Origin: Lachnospiraceae bacterium
GTDB lineage: Bacteria > Bacillota > Clostridia > Lachnospirales > Lachnospiraceae
DNA length: 64,000 nt
NCBI GenBank assembly: GCA_024684085.1
Contig: JAIKXM010000016.1
Span: 62,001-126,000, forward strand
Direction of reading: 5' to 3'
The position numbers and the translations under genes are program-made. Below, in pieces: positions 6,333 to 15,390 of this stretch (position 1 is its first letter; every line of letters starts with the position of its first letter). The notes below the pieces were generated by a model. It worked only from the letters and a program-made list of their open reading frames with translations, had not been told where the DNA came from and made no database searches.

Positions 6333-9242
6333 CGCCCTTTTCCTATACAGCAACAGGAACAGTCCCGAAGAAGCCAGAAGAAATGCGAACACATACTTCA
6401 GTTCAAGGCTTCGATCCGCAGTATCCGGTGACTCGTCCTTCTTGAAATTCCTCACCACCTGGCCATCCCTGACAGAGAGTCCCGGCGAATCCTGGTCAAC
6501 GGCGAACATACCGATATTATTGATCTCATTCATGATCAGGGTGATCTTATTACCCTCAATAAGAGATTCGACTTCTTCCAACTGACCGTCATCATCAAGA
6601 GCTACAACCCTTACGATCGAGCTTAAGAGATCATCCGGAAGAGGCATACTTACCCTGATACTCTCCGATCCAAGCATACTGAATGAGATTGTATCGGTAT
6701 CATCGGTAAGATCTATGGTATAACCTTTGATATCCGAAGCATCCTCGCTGAAGACATTCCTGTAAGCATTACCTATGAGCAAGGCAGTCTCGGCAGAATC
6801 CTTCACCTTAAGCTTTCCGCCAAAACCGTTGCCCTGAACGGTCGCTTCTATGTCATCACTCGGCATATCATTATAATACGCTTCTATTCCGACACTATTA
6901 TCACTTCTATTCTTGGCAAGCACAGCCTTATCCTTATCTTTAACGGAATATTCTCTGCCATTATATACGAATGAATCCGGTATGGATGACAATACTTCAT
7001 CGCTGAAGATATTACATTTAACAACGGAAGCCGTTCCCGTCTCTGCGCCGTTTCTGTCTTTATCAAGACTGAGTATAAGACCTGAGAATCCGGGCTTATT
7101 CTCATCAAGAACAGATCCGGCAAGATCAGTACCCTCGTTAACAACCGCATATATCACATTATAAAGTGAATCTTTTCTGTAATCGTCATTATCAAGCCTC
7201 TTAGATGTCTCTCCGCATTTGATAACAGGAAGAGAGCTGCCCATGAATCCAACAACCTTAGCAGAATCTTCAAGTCCTGAATCGGTAAGATCGAAGCAGC
7301 GCAGACCAATATAACGAACAGACCCCGGTATAACGATACCTTCAACAGGACAATTCATAAAAGCCCTGTCTCCTATATCCTCAACACCGTTTTCTAACGT
7401 AAGAGAAGCAAGATTGCTGCAATCTCTGAATGCGTCTTCTCCGATTTCCTTAACATTACCGGGTATCGTAAGGCTCTTTATCTCTGAATGAGATCTGAAA
7501 GCCCCCGGCGCGATCTTCTTAACGTCGGAAGGAATTGTCACTTCTTCGTTACTCCCTCTGTATGCCAGCAATATACCGTCACCTACGATCAGATAATCAC
7601 CCTTCCCTTTAGCTTTGAACTCTTCGATATAACCTGTCTTGTCAAAAGCATACGCCTCTATGGACTTAACCGACGAGGGAATAACCACTTCATTAAGGTC
7701 ATCACAATGATAGAACGCGCCATATCCGATCTCGTTAACCGTATCAGGTATCCTGATAGACTCAAGACTGCTCCTGGCAAAAGCAAAGTCCCCAATACGC
7801 CTGATATTACTGTCGAATGTATATCCTGCGAGCTTATCCGAAGCATAATATGCATGATCGGCTATAACACCGTTAACCTCAGTGAACTTAGGAAGATAGC
7901 CTCCTTTAACAGGATCATAGATAACAGGACCGGCCACATCGTCCGGAGCATCGGTACCCTTATCAACTGACTTGGATACATTATCAGATCCCGATACCGT
8001 ATCACCGGAATCATTATTCCTATTGATCATACCTGTATTGATACCTGCATTGGGATCTATGAACAGCACCGCTCTGCCGCCCACCACAATTGTCTTGGCC
8101 AGTAGCGAGTCATCCTCGCTGATGATCTCAAGAGTATCCTCAGGCGGAATATATTCAACATTACTGGGGTCCGTACTCGCATCCACAAGACCTATGCCGG
8201 GAACCACTTCCTTAATGGACTCCTTATAATCCAGTCCGTTCTCATCTTCCGTACCCTCATATGTGCTGTCTTCAGTCTGCCCCTCTTCTTCAGATGCGGA
8301 TCTAACCTTTTCGCTCTCTATTAGCTTATTAACAGTAGATGAATTGCTATATTCTATTGTCTTAATGTCCGAATTGTCATAATTCTTAAAAAACTCGTAG
8401 GCTGCGGTTCCTTCATTCGCAATGATCTTAAGATGCGTACAACCATCGAAGGCAGAAGGCGCTATCTCCTTAACCGATTCGGGAATGATAACACTATAGA
8501 GCGATGTACAATTCTCAAAGGCCTTGGCATCGATAGTCGTAACAGAATAAGGTATATTGACAGCCTTAAGATTGCGACAGTTGGCAAAGGCATATGCCGG
8601 AATAGACTTAAGCTTCGGGGACAGCGATACAGTATCAAGAGTATTATTATTCCAGAAGGAGAATTTGCTTATGCTCTCGACCGTATCGGGCATATTGTAA
8701 TAGGTGCTCTTATAGCCCGACAGATATCCGTAGAGCATCCCCACCTTGTCATCATATATACCGCCACCTTTTTGTACGAAATTATCATTATTGCGATTGA
8801 TGTTGACCTTCTCGAGCTTGTCACATCCTGCGAAGACTCCGTATCCGAGTGTATCAACCGAAGCGCCGAGATTAACACTCATAAGATTCTCACAACCTGC
8901 AAAAGCCGCATTATCGATAGTCTTCAATCTCTCATGAGTAGTAACACTCACAAGATTACGGCAATTAAGAAAAGCCCCCTCATCTATAAGATCGGTATTG
9001 GCGCCTATGGACACGGAAGTAACAATATTGTCATCCGCAAAAGCTTCCTTACCAATGGCGGTAACATCATCAGGAACAGACACGACCGAAGCCGTGCCTG
9101 TGTATTTAGCCAATGTGTTGTTGTCCATCTGAAAAGCATCTACGTAATTAACAGCATTAAGAGCTTCAGACGGTATCAATGCCAGTATCAATGCAGAGAT
9201 GAGCATCAAACTGCCGATCGATCTTCTTAACGTCCGTTTCAT
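6330..9242 (-). CDS. BspA-like leucine-rich-repeat surface protein with sortase signal
   Basis: A 970-residue secreted protein. It has a basic signal peptide (about residues 1-30), then two blocks of BspA-type LRR_5 repeats (roughly 30-300 and 450-690) with the recurrent pattern AFxxCxxLxxVxIPxSVxxI. The blocks are separated by an acidic Glu/Asp/Ser/Thr linker. The C-terminus is a wall-sorting signal: SPDTAD, a hydrophobic stretch, then RKRA. The start at 9242 is set by GGGAG six bases upstream. It lies in the same direction as a second LRR protein and a class B sortase that probably anchors both. Roles of BspA-like proteins include adhesion to host or plant surfaces; the ligand here is unknown. 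Confidence 0.9.
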   Translation of the reverse strand: MKRTLRRSIGSLMLISALILALIPSEALNAVNYVDAFQMDNNTLAKYTGTASVVSVPDDVTAIGKEAFADDNIVTSVSIGANTDLIDEGAFLNCRNLVSVTTHERLKTIDNAAFAGCENLMSVNLGASVDTLGYGVFAGCDKLEKVNINRNNDNFVQKGGGIYDDKVGMLYGYLSGYKSTYYNMPDTVESISKFSFWNNNTLDTVSLSPKLKSIPAYAFANCRNLKAVNIPYSVTTIDAKAFENCTSLYSVIIPESVKEIAPSAFDGCTHLKIIANEGTAAYEFFKNYDNSDIKTIEYSNSSTVNKLIESEKVRSASEEEGQTEDSTYEGTEDENGLDYKESIKEVVPGIGLVDASTDPSNVEYIPPEDTLEIISEDDSLLAKTIVVGGRAVLFIDPNAGINTGMINRNNDSGDTVSGSDNVSKSVDKGTDAPDDVAGPVIYDPVKGGYLPKFTEVNGVIADHAYYASDKLAGYTFDSNIRRIGDFAFARSSLESIRIPDTVNEIGYGAFYHCDDLNEVVIPSSVKSIEAYAFDKTGYIEEFKAKGKGDYLIVGDGILLAYRGSNEEVTIPSDVKKIAPGAFRSHSEIKSLTIPGNVKEIGEDAFRDCSNLASLTLENGVEDIGDRAFMNCPVEGIVIPGSVRYIGLRCFDLTDSGLEDSAKVVGFMGSSLPVIKCGETSKRLDNDDYRKDSLYNVIYAVVNEGTDLAGSVLDENKPGFSGLILSLDKDRNGAETGTASVVKCNIFSDEVLSSIPDSFVYNGREYSVKDKDKAVLAKNRSDNSVGIEAYYNDMPSDDIEATVQGNGFGGKLKVKDSAETALLIGNAYRNVFSEDASDIKGYTIDLTDDTDTISFSMLGSESIRVSMPLPDDLLSSIVRVVALDDDGQLEEVESLIEGNKITLIMNEINNIGMFAVDQDSPGLSVRDGQVVRNFKKDESPDTADRSLELKYVFAFLLASSGLFLLLYRKRA

Positions 9243-9274
9243 ATTAACTCCCATCGGTCAATCTGATTAATTAT

Positions 9275-9320
9275 CTGTTCCCATTCAGTTCCGGGATAAA
9301 TCAGAACTGAATGGGAACAG
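9275..9320 (-). terminator. perfect 16-bp hairpin between the two LRR genes
   Basis: CTGTTCCCATTCAGTT (9275-9290) is the exact reverse complement of 9305-9320, with a 14-base loop. It sits between the stop of the larger LRR gene and the start of the next. There is no U-tract on the minus strand, so it could be an mRNA-stabilising or partially terminating hairpin rather than a standard terminator. Confidence 0.6.
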
Positions 9321-9329
9321 TTATTATCG

Positions 9330-12300
9330 TTAAGATACCTTTGGTACTACCATCTTCCTGTCCTTCTTGAAGAAGAGGAATAATGAAGTAGCCGCGAGTG
9401 CTATCGCAACGAACCACTTGGGATGAATGGGATCACCTGTCTTGGGTGAATAATCTATTGTGCCCTGTGTAAGATTATTGGTATCAACATAGATGGTATA
9501 CGGTGAGAAATGCTTCGCAGTGAAGCTGATACATGGAATACCGTCTATCGAAGAGAATCTGCAGCCGAGAGTCTCAAGCTGATTGTCTCCCGACACTGCT
9601 CCGACCTTGTTATTGCCGGCATAGGGAACAAGCGCATCCGGAATAGGTATGGTAACATTAACACTTAAGTTACTTGTATCTTCAATCTTATTGACTCCGG
9701 TTGAATCGTACAGACTGATGTCCATAGCGAAGTACTTGATCGGTGTCATATCTTCGAACTTCTTGGCCAGAGCCGTAGCAACCTTATCGGCAGCATCACT
9801 GCTCTCAGTCACCTTGACGATAAAGCTGTCTGTTGATCCGGATACGGATGCATAAGCCTTATCGGTATTGGAGATACCCGATTTGGTGATATTGACCGAA
9901 GTACCGTTATTGGATATCGTTCTTCCGGAATTAGGTGTTGTACTGCCGTTCCTTGAAGTCGTTCCGCTCGATGAAGGAGTCGTTCCACTACTGCCGGATG
10001 ACTTGGAAGCATCCTTATATGTAGCCGTAACAACTGTCTCTCCGGCCGCCGTCTTAATGGTAGTCGCCTTACTTGTGGAACTGTATATAGTTGCCGATGT
10101 ACCGGTCACAACCCACTTATCGAATACCTTGCCCGCGGGAGCATCAATAGCTTCTATGATGACCGTAGTGCCTGCGGGATACTGTCCGGTTCCGCTTCCG
10201 TATACTACGGTCAGCTGATACTTGGTCGTATTATTATTATTATTATTGGAACCGGGCGTAACATTGGGTGATACACCGGGAGTTGCAGGCTTAACACTGT
10301 CCGTTGCGGAAGGAGTCACAGTAGGAGTAACACCCGGAGTAATATCGGTATCAGATGTCGATCCTATGGGTTCATACATCGCCAGAACGAACATATCCTC
10401 TCTGACGTTCTTAATACTCCTGTTCCAGCCAACGAACTTATAACCTTCTCTTTCGGGTATCTCGCTCTCATCGGGTGCTTCCGCATTGCCACCCTCGGTA
10501 ACAAATACCGATTTGATAAGAGTAAGTCCGTCATAAGTATAGAACTTCACCGTAAATGTATTATCAAGAGTCTGCTCTACATTAACACCCTGATTGCGTG
10601 CCGCTTTTCTTACAGCCGAATCACTGTAGGATACAAGATAAGGCTGTTCAACATTCTGGAAAGCATTGGAGCCAAGGGACACCTCATGACCTCTTACGAT
10701 AACCTTGGTATAGGTACCGGTATTGGCAAATGCTTCTGATTCAATAACGCCTACATTCTCAGGGATATCAACTTCCGTAAGAAGCTTACATCCGTCGAAA
10801 CAGTTGGCGGGGATAACTTCGAAACCGTTAACACCGGTCAGATCGACATTGGTGATATTATAACAATCCGAAAAAGCTTCCGGATCTATTGAACTGATTC
10901 CTGCAAGATCGGGATCGTTGCTAAGACTTATCGAGCTCGAACCGACAGCGCTTCCTCTGGAAGCAAAGCACTCTTTCAGAATCTTGGAACCGTCTGCGAT
11001 ATTCTGATAGAGTATACCGTTATCGGCCACAAAATTGTCATTACCACAGCCGACGCTTGTAAGCGAAGTACAATGGAGGAAAGGAAGCTTACCAACATCC
11101 ACTATCTTATCCCCGAGATATACAGTCTGAAGATTCTCACAACTGTTGAAGCACTCATCGGGCAGATAACACACATCGGACATGCTGACGCTGGTGATTC
11201 TGTCATTACCTACAGCCTCCGTCTCTTTCTGACCGTTACCGGCATCCATGATATCTGAACCTGTAGACTCACCGTATAATCCGTTGAACAGGCCGTATTG
11301 CTTATAGGTACCGTAATACTTGATACCGGTAAGCATATCATAAGCCGCAATATTGGAATTGTTCGAATACTGAGTAACATTATCGGGATTAAGCGAAGAA
11401 TTGTTGAAATATCCTTTGGCGTCTATAGACTGAATACCATCGGGAATAACAACATTGTAAGCCGCATCGACCTCATTCTCTTCATCCACATTCAATACGC
11501 CGCCGCCCTCGTAACGGTTCCTGATATCGGCATCCAGCTGATCATAATGCAGATAATCCACCAATGTCGCGAGATTATTCTGATTGTCAAGGATAACGGT
11601 AAAGAGCGACTTATCATCACCTGTCATCGAAGGCTTCTGATACAGTGCCCTGACATAATTGGTATTGTCAACATAATTGGCGGGGTTCATGGCCCAGGCA
11701 AAAGGTGCATATGAAACACCGATCTCACCGTGGATAGTAAGCTTACCGCTGTTGGTGGAAAGAGCCTTATCTCCGATTGAACCTGCCTTGAAGGTATCAA
11801 GGCTTTCCGGCTTGTCGAAATAGATATCTGTAAGATCCGAACAATTCTCAAAAGCCGAATTGCCAATGGATGCGATATTCTCACCGATGGTAACCTTCTT
11901 AAGACTGTTACAGTCGGCAAAAGTGCCCGCACCTATACTCTCAACACTGTTACCTATATTAACGCTCTCAAGTACACTTCCGCGGAATACCTCGTCTCCT
12001 ATCTCTCTTATCTGACTTCCGTCAGCAATCTCAAGACTCTTAAGGTATGCCAGGATATCCGGAGTGAAACACCCGTCCTTAATACCGGTTACCGTCTTAC
12101 CGGCAACAGATGCAGGGATCACGAAGTCAAGATCGGACTTAACCGCTCCCGGCGCAAAATCGCAGGAATTGAGTAAGCCCTCATCATTGATACACATGAC
12201 ACAATTGTCCTGACAAATCTCATAATAATTCTCATCACCGTCAACATATACATAAGGTACCGATACGCCGGTATACTTAAGATTACCGTTCTCATCGAGT

Positions 12301-14066
12301 CCGGCAACAGCCTGCATAAGTGCTGACCAAGTAGACTTCCTCGTGTTGGCAGGATTATTACCGTACAGCTTCGGTCCCTGAACATAGAAATCGGGATTGG
12401 CCACTCCGTAGAACATCGTGGGATCATAGGTAACACCGCCTGCGGTATCCGGAAAATATACCTTTGCAAGTCCCGTACAGCCTGCCACAAGAGTATCGGG
12501 TATAGTGGTATCATTAAGGCCGGAAGACATATCCACATTGGTAAGATTACGTCTGTTGGCCAGTATGTACTCTCCGAGATTGGCGCCCGAAGATATATAA
12601 TCGGGCATGTCAAAAGCCTTCAACTGATCCTTATCGAAAAGCGAAGGATTGGTAAGGGCAAAAGCCGCATCCTCTATCGCAGTGATCCTTGCATCATTGA
12701 AGGTGAGATTCTTAAGATTAACACAGTCGCAGAAAGCTGCCTTTCCAATCTTCTTGCTGGAATTGCTTCCTTCCTCGAAGGAAAGGTCGGACAGATATCC
12801 ACAATTATAGAAGGCTCCGTCCCCCACCTCGATAACGCTTCGAGGGATAACAACCTTGGATACATGAGTACCGGCAAATGCTTCCTTACCGATAGCTGTT
12901 ACACCGTCCAAAGCCACGCTTGTCAGATCATCACATTCGGCAAATGCCTGATTGCCTACCTGTGCACCGGCATAGAGGCTTACGCTTCTCAAGAAACTGT
13001 CATAGAAAGCCCTGTCACAGATATACTGGATATTGCTCGTCATTGTCAGATTAAATACATTATTGACATTCTTGAAGGCATTCTCAGCTATACCCAAAAG
13101 TGATATATAATCTCTCGCTATGAACTTATTGTCATCAACGAAGTATCTGTCGGACATATTGGGCGTAATATAAGTATCATTGCCACCGTTCATCCTGAAT
13201 ACGAGTACATTCTTGGTGAGTTTCTCGTCACCGCTGTAATAATACATGGTAACGGCTTCGAGGGTCATATTATAATTCTTGCTATCCTCGAGCAGCTTCT
13301 GAGTCAGATACCTGTACTGCTCGTCAACGGAATCATATGCCTCATAGTCATAGAGACACCTTGTGACCGTTGCGGGCTTCATTGTAACAGAAGTATCTTC
13401 CGGATCAAGATATGCATTATATTCGGCAACATACTGTTCGAATTCACTTCTGAAATATGTCGTGAAGAACTTATAATAATCGGCATTGGGGTCCCATGTG
13501 TTCGGATCGCCCTCCAGGGAATACTGATAGCCGAGACGGTCAACGTTAACTGTTTTGCCCGGATTGTCACCGTAATAAAGGGTGATGGACATGGTCTTGT
13601 TACTGCTGTTCCTCTCCTCGAAGGCTGTAAGATCGCTCTGGAGTACATTAACGTAATTGGTGAACAGACTGTTCTTAAGTTCCAGCGTATCGAGCTGAGG
13701 ATACATATTGTTGTATCCGGTTATGAAACCGTTCTGATTGGCCGAATCGGCCTTATACATGAACTGCCAGTCCAACTCCCAGAAGCCCTTGTCATCGCTC
13801 AGCGTATAGGACCTACCGGTATTGACGAAATTAACTCCGGCCGATACCGTATCGCTCTTAAGGAAGTCTCCGTTGGCCTGTGCATGCACTCCCATCTGAT
13901 CGTCGGTATCATATGAATATATGGGGACATTGTCCGTCTGAGGATCATATGCAACGTTCCCCGGAACAGGAATGGCAGCAACGGTTATTGCTGATACCAT
14001 CAACAGAGATCCTACGGTTTTTCTGATCCTTCTCTTAACTTTAACATTCTTCTTAGTCATTCCCAT
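9330..14066 (-). CDS. giant BspA-like leucine-rich-repeat surface protein with sortase signal
   Basis: A 1578-residue secreted protein. A basic signal peptide (to about residue 37) is followed by a unique N-terminal region (~40-330), BspA-type LRR_5 blocks (~330-1160), and an InlB-type B-repeat (FTVKFYTYDG to GYKFVGWNRS). Then come a Thr/Pro/Ser linker with an Asn run, a bacterial immunoglobulin-like repeat (PAGTTVIIEAIDAPAGKVFDKW), a Ser/Gly/Thr-rich linker, a final beta domain and a sorting signal with SPKTGD, a hydrophobic segment and a basic tail. GGGAGAGG precedes the ATG at 14066; an alternative ATG is at 14060. Predicted to be linked to the cell wall by the adjacent sortase. Confidence 0.9.
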   Translation of the reverse strand: MGMTKKNVKVKRRIRKTVGSLLMVSAITVAAIPVPGNVAYDPQTDNVPIYSYDTDDQMGVHAQANGDFLKSDTVSAGVNFVNTGRSYTLSDDKGFWELDWQFMYKADSANQNGFITGYNNMYPQLDTLELKNSLFTNYVNVLQSDLTAFEERNSSNKTMSITLYYGDNPGKTVNVDRLGYQYSLEGDPNTWDPNADYYKFFTTYFRSEFEQYVAEYNAYLDPEDTSVTMKPATVTRCLYDYEAYDSVDEQYRYLTQKLLEDSKNYNMTLEAVTMYYYSGDEKLTKNVLVFRMNGGNDTYITPNMSDRYFVDDNKFIARDYISLLGIAENAFKNVNNVFNLTMTSNIQYICDRAFYDSFLRSVSLYAGAQVGNQAFAECDDLTSVALDGVTAIGKEAFAGTHVSKVVIPRSVIEVGDGAFYNCGYLSDLSFEEGSNSSKKIGKAAFCDCVNLKNLTFNDARITAIEDAAFALTNPSLFDKDQLKAFDMPDYISSGANLGEYILANRRNLTNVDMSSGLNDTTIPDTLVAGCTGLAKVYFPDTAGGVTYDPTMFYGVANPDFYVQGPKLYGNNPANTRKSTWSALMQAVAGLDENGNLKYTGVSVPYVYVDGDENYYEICQDNCVMCINDEGLLNSCDFAPGAVKSDLDFVIPASVAGKTVTGIKDGCFTPDILAYLKSLEIADGSQIREIGDEVFRGSVLESVNIGNSVESIGAGTFADCNSLKKVTIGENIASIGNSAFENCSDLTDIYFDKPESLDTFKAGSIGDKALSTNSGKLTIHGEIGVSYAPFAWAMNPANYVDNTNYVRALYQKPSMTGDDKSLFTVILDNQNNLATLVDYLHYDQLDADIRNRYEGGGVLNVDEENEVDAAYNVVIPDGIQSIDAKGYFNNSSLNPDNVTQYSNNSNIAAYDMLTGIKYYGTYKQYGLFNGLYGESTGSDIMDAGNGQKETEAVGNDRITSVSMSDVCYLPDECFNSCENLQTVYLGDKIVDVGKLPFLHCTSLTSVGCGNDNFVADNGILYQNIADGSKILKECFASRGSAVGSSSISLSNDPDLAGISSIDPEAFSDCYNITNVDLTGVNGFEVIPANCFDGCKLLTEVDIPENVGVIESEAFANTGTYTKVIVRGHEVSLGSNAFQNVEQPYLVSYSDSAVRKAARNQGVNVEQTLDNTFTVKFYTYDGLTLIKSVFVTEGGNAEAPDESEIPEREGYKFVGWNRSIKNVREDMFVLAMYEPIGSTSDTDITPGVTPTVTPSATDSVKPATPGVSPNVTPGSNNNNNNTTKYQLTVVYGSGTGQYPAGTTVIIEAIDAPAGKVFDKWVVTGTSATIYSSTSKATTIKTAAGETVVTATYKDASKSSGSSGTTPSSSGTTSRNGSTTPNSGRTISNNGTSVNITKSGISNTDKAYASVSGSTDSFIVKVTESSDAADKVATALAKKFEDMTPIKYFAMDISLYDSTGVNKIEDTSNLSVNVTIPIPDALVPYAGNNKVGAVSGDNQLETLGCRFSSIDGIPCISFTAKHFSPYTIYVDTNNLTQGTIDYSPKTGDPIHPKWFVAIALAATSLFLFFKKDRKMVVPKVS

Positions 14067-14160
14067 TAAGCCTCTCCCTTTCAAGGACTGCCAATATGGC
14101 AAACATACTCATCTGATATATCGGCATATTTGGTAATAAATTTATATTTTTCGGAAAATT

Positions 14161-15330
14161 TCAGTCAATTTTTCTAGCCACCACTACAAATCTTCCGTCC
14201 CTCTCGGAAGAATCACAGGTGGACAATGTGATGAGCTTATCACCATAGAAAGGAGTCACTCCGGTATCATATAAGGACAGCATATCCATCTGCTCCATAT
14301 TGGAATCGAACTCATCCCTTCCCGCAACATCTATGAACTGATAATACTTGAATCTTATCTCATCTTCATTGTAGATCTTCGATCTGAAAACATATGCGAC
14401 TTCATATGTACCTTCCTCATAGATGGTATCAAAGGTGAACGTCTTATTCTTATTATAGAAATCATAAGATGCATATCTGTTAAGATTACCGAACATCTTG
14501 CCGCTCTTCATATGATGACCGTAGATGATCATATTATCATTGGGATGAGCGGGATCGCACTGGTAATCCATAAAGATAGCACCGTTTTTGTCATATTCCT
14601 GATCAAAATTATGATCAAGATAATAGTCATTATCGACCGTCTGCAGTACAGGATAATCTATATCACAGCCTTCGATCGTAAGCCATCCGACGATCTTCTT
14701 ATTCCTATTGAGCAGCTCTGCATACTTGGCAAGAACCGGTCTGGCATCGGGTTCATCGGTATAATTGATAACCAGTTCCGACTGTCCCTTATCCTCAGTG
14801 ATAAGTTCAGCCAAGGCGTTATAATCTGTAGTATTCTTCCTGTACATCATGAAGTAATATACAAGATACAGAAGGCTTCCCGATATACACATGAAGAGAA
14901 TGATGAGAATGAGCTTGCGTCTGCTCTCAAGCTTCTTCATCTCCCTTATGATCCTTGTCTGCATCTCGGTATCATATTCATCAAAATCGACCTGCTTCTT
15001 ATTCTTCTTAGACCTTTTCGGTGACTTATCCTTATCGGACGAGTCATCCTTCTTGGACTTTTTCGATCTTCTGTCTCTGTCTGCAGTGTCATTCTTCCTG
15101 TATCTTAATTCCCTCTCCAATGCAGCTATCTCATCGAAATAGTCTTCTCCCACCAGGGTCTCGAACTTGAAGTTATCCGCAGCCATCTTATCAATGGCTG
15201 CCATTATACTTGCACGATCTTCTCTGTTAAGAGAAGCCTCAATTGATTCTATCAGAGCTTCATCCCTGAGAGCCGCGCGATAATCCGAAGGCGTCCTGAA
15301 ACTGCGTCCGCGAACTGTTAAATCACTCAT
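14161..15330 (-). CDS. class B sortase with long cytoplasmic N-terminal extension
   Basis: A 389-residue membrane sortase. Residues ~1-138 are predicted cytoplasmic, including a Lys/Asp/Ser-rich charged stretch (about 85-112). A single membrane helix lies near 140-163, then the extracellular catalytic domain. Catalytic residues are visible: His in IYGHHMKSG, Cys in TLSTCD, Arg in DGRFVV. The TLSTC and YGHH contexts place it in class B. Class B enzymes usually recognise NPxT-type signals; the two neighbouring substrates carry SPDTA and SPKTG. The N-terminal extension is longer than in most class B sortases. The ribosome site is weak (AGAAG). Confidence 0.88.
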   Translation of the reverse strand: MSDLTVRGRSFRTPSDYRAALRDEALIESIEASLNREDRASIMAAIDKMAADNFKFETLVGEDYFDEIAALERELRYRKNDTADRDRRSKKSKKDDSSDKDKSPKRSKKNKKQVDFDEYDTEMQTRIIREMKKLESRRKLILIILFMCISGSLLYLVYYFMMYRKNTTDYNALAELITEDKGQSELVINYTDEPDARPVLAKYAELLNRNKKIVGWLTIEGCDIDYPVLQTVDNDYYLDHNFDQEYDKNGAIFMDYQCDPAHPNDNMIIYGHHMKSGKMFGNLNRYASYDFYNKNKTFTFDTIYEEGTYEVAYVFRSKIYNEDEIRFKYYQFIDVAGRDEFDSNMEQMDMLSLYDTGVTPFYGDKLITLSTCDSSERDGRFVVVARKID

Positions 15331-15354
15331 CTTCTATGATCAATCCTGTTTTCC

Positions 15355-15380
15355 AAAAAAGGGCAGGTAAGTCCTGCCCC
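15355..15380 (-). terminator. terminator of leuS
   Basis: A 7-bp GC-rich stem (gggcagg 15361-15367, cctgccc 15373-15379) with a 5-base loop is followed on the minus strand by T6 (15355-15360), just after the leuS stop. Confidence 0.9.
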
Positions 15381-15390
15381 TCAGATATAA

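Noticed and set aside
8433..9230. 265-codon plus-strand open frame opposite the LRR gene
   Set aside because: It is the antisense of repeated LRR coding sequence, has no ribosome site and no recognisable domain. The repeats keep the complementary frame open by composition.
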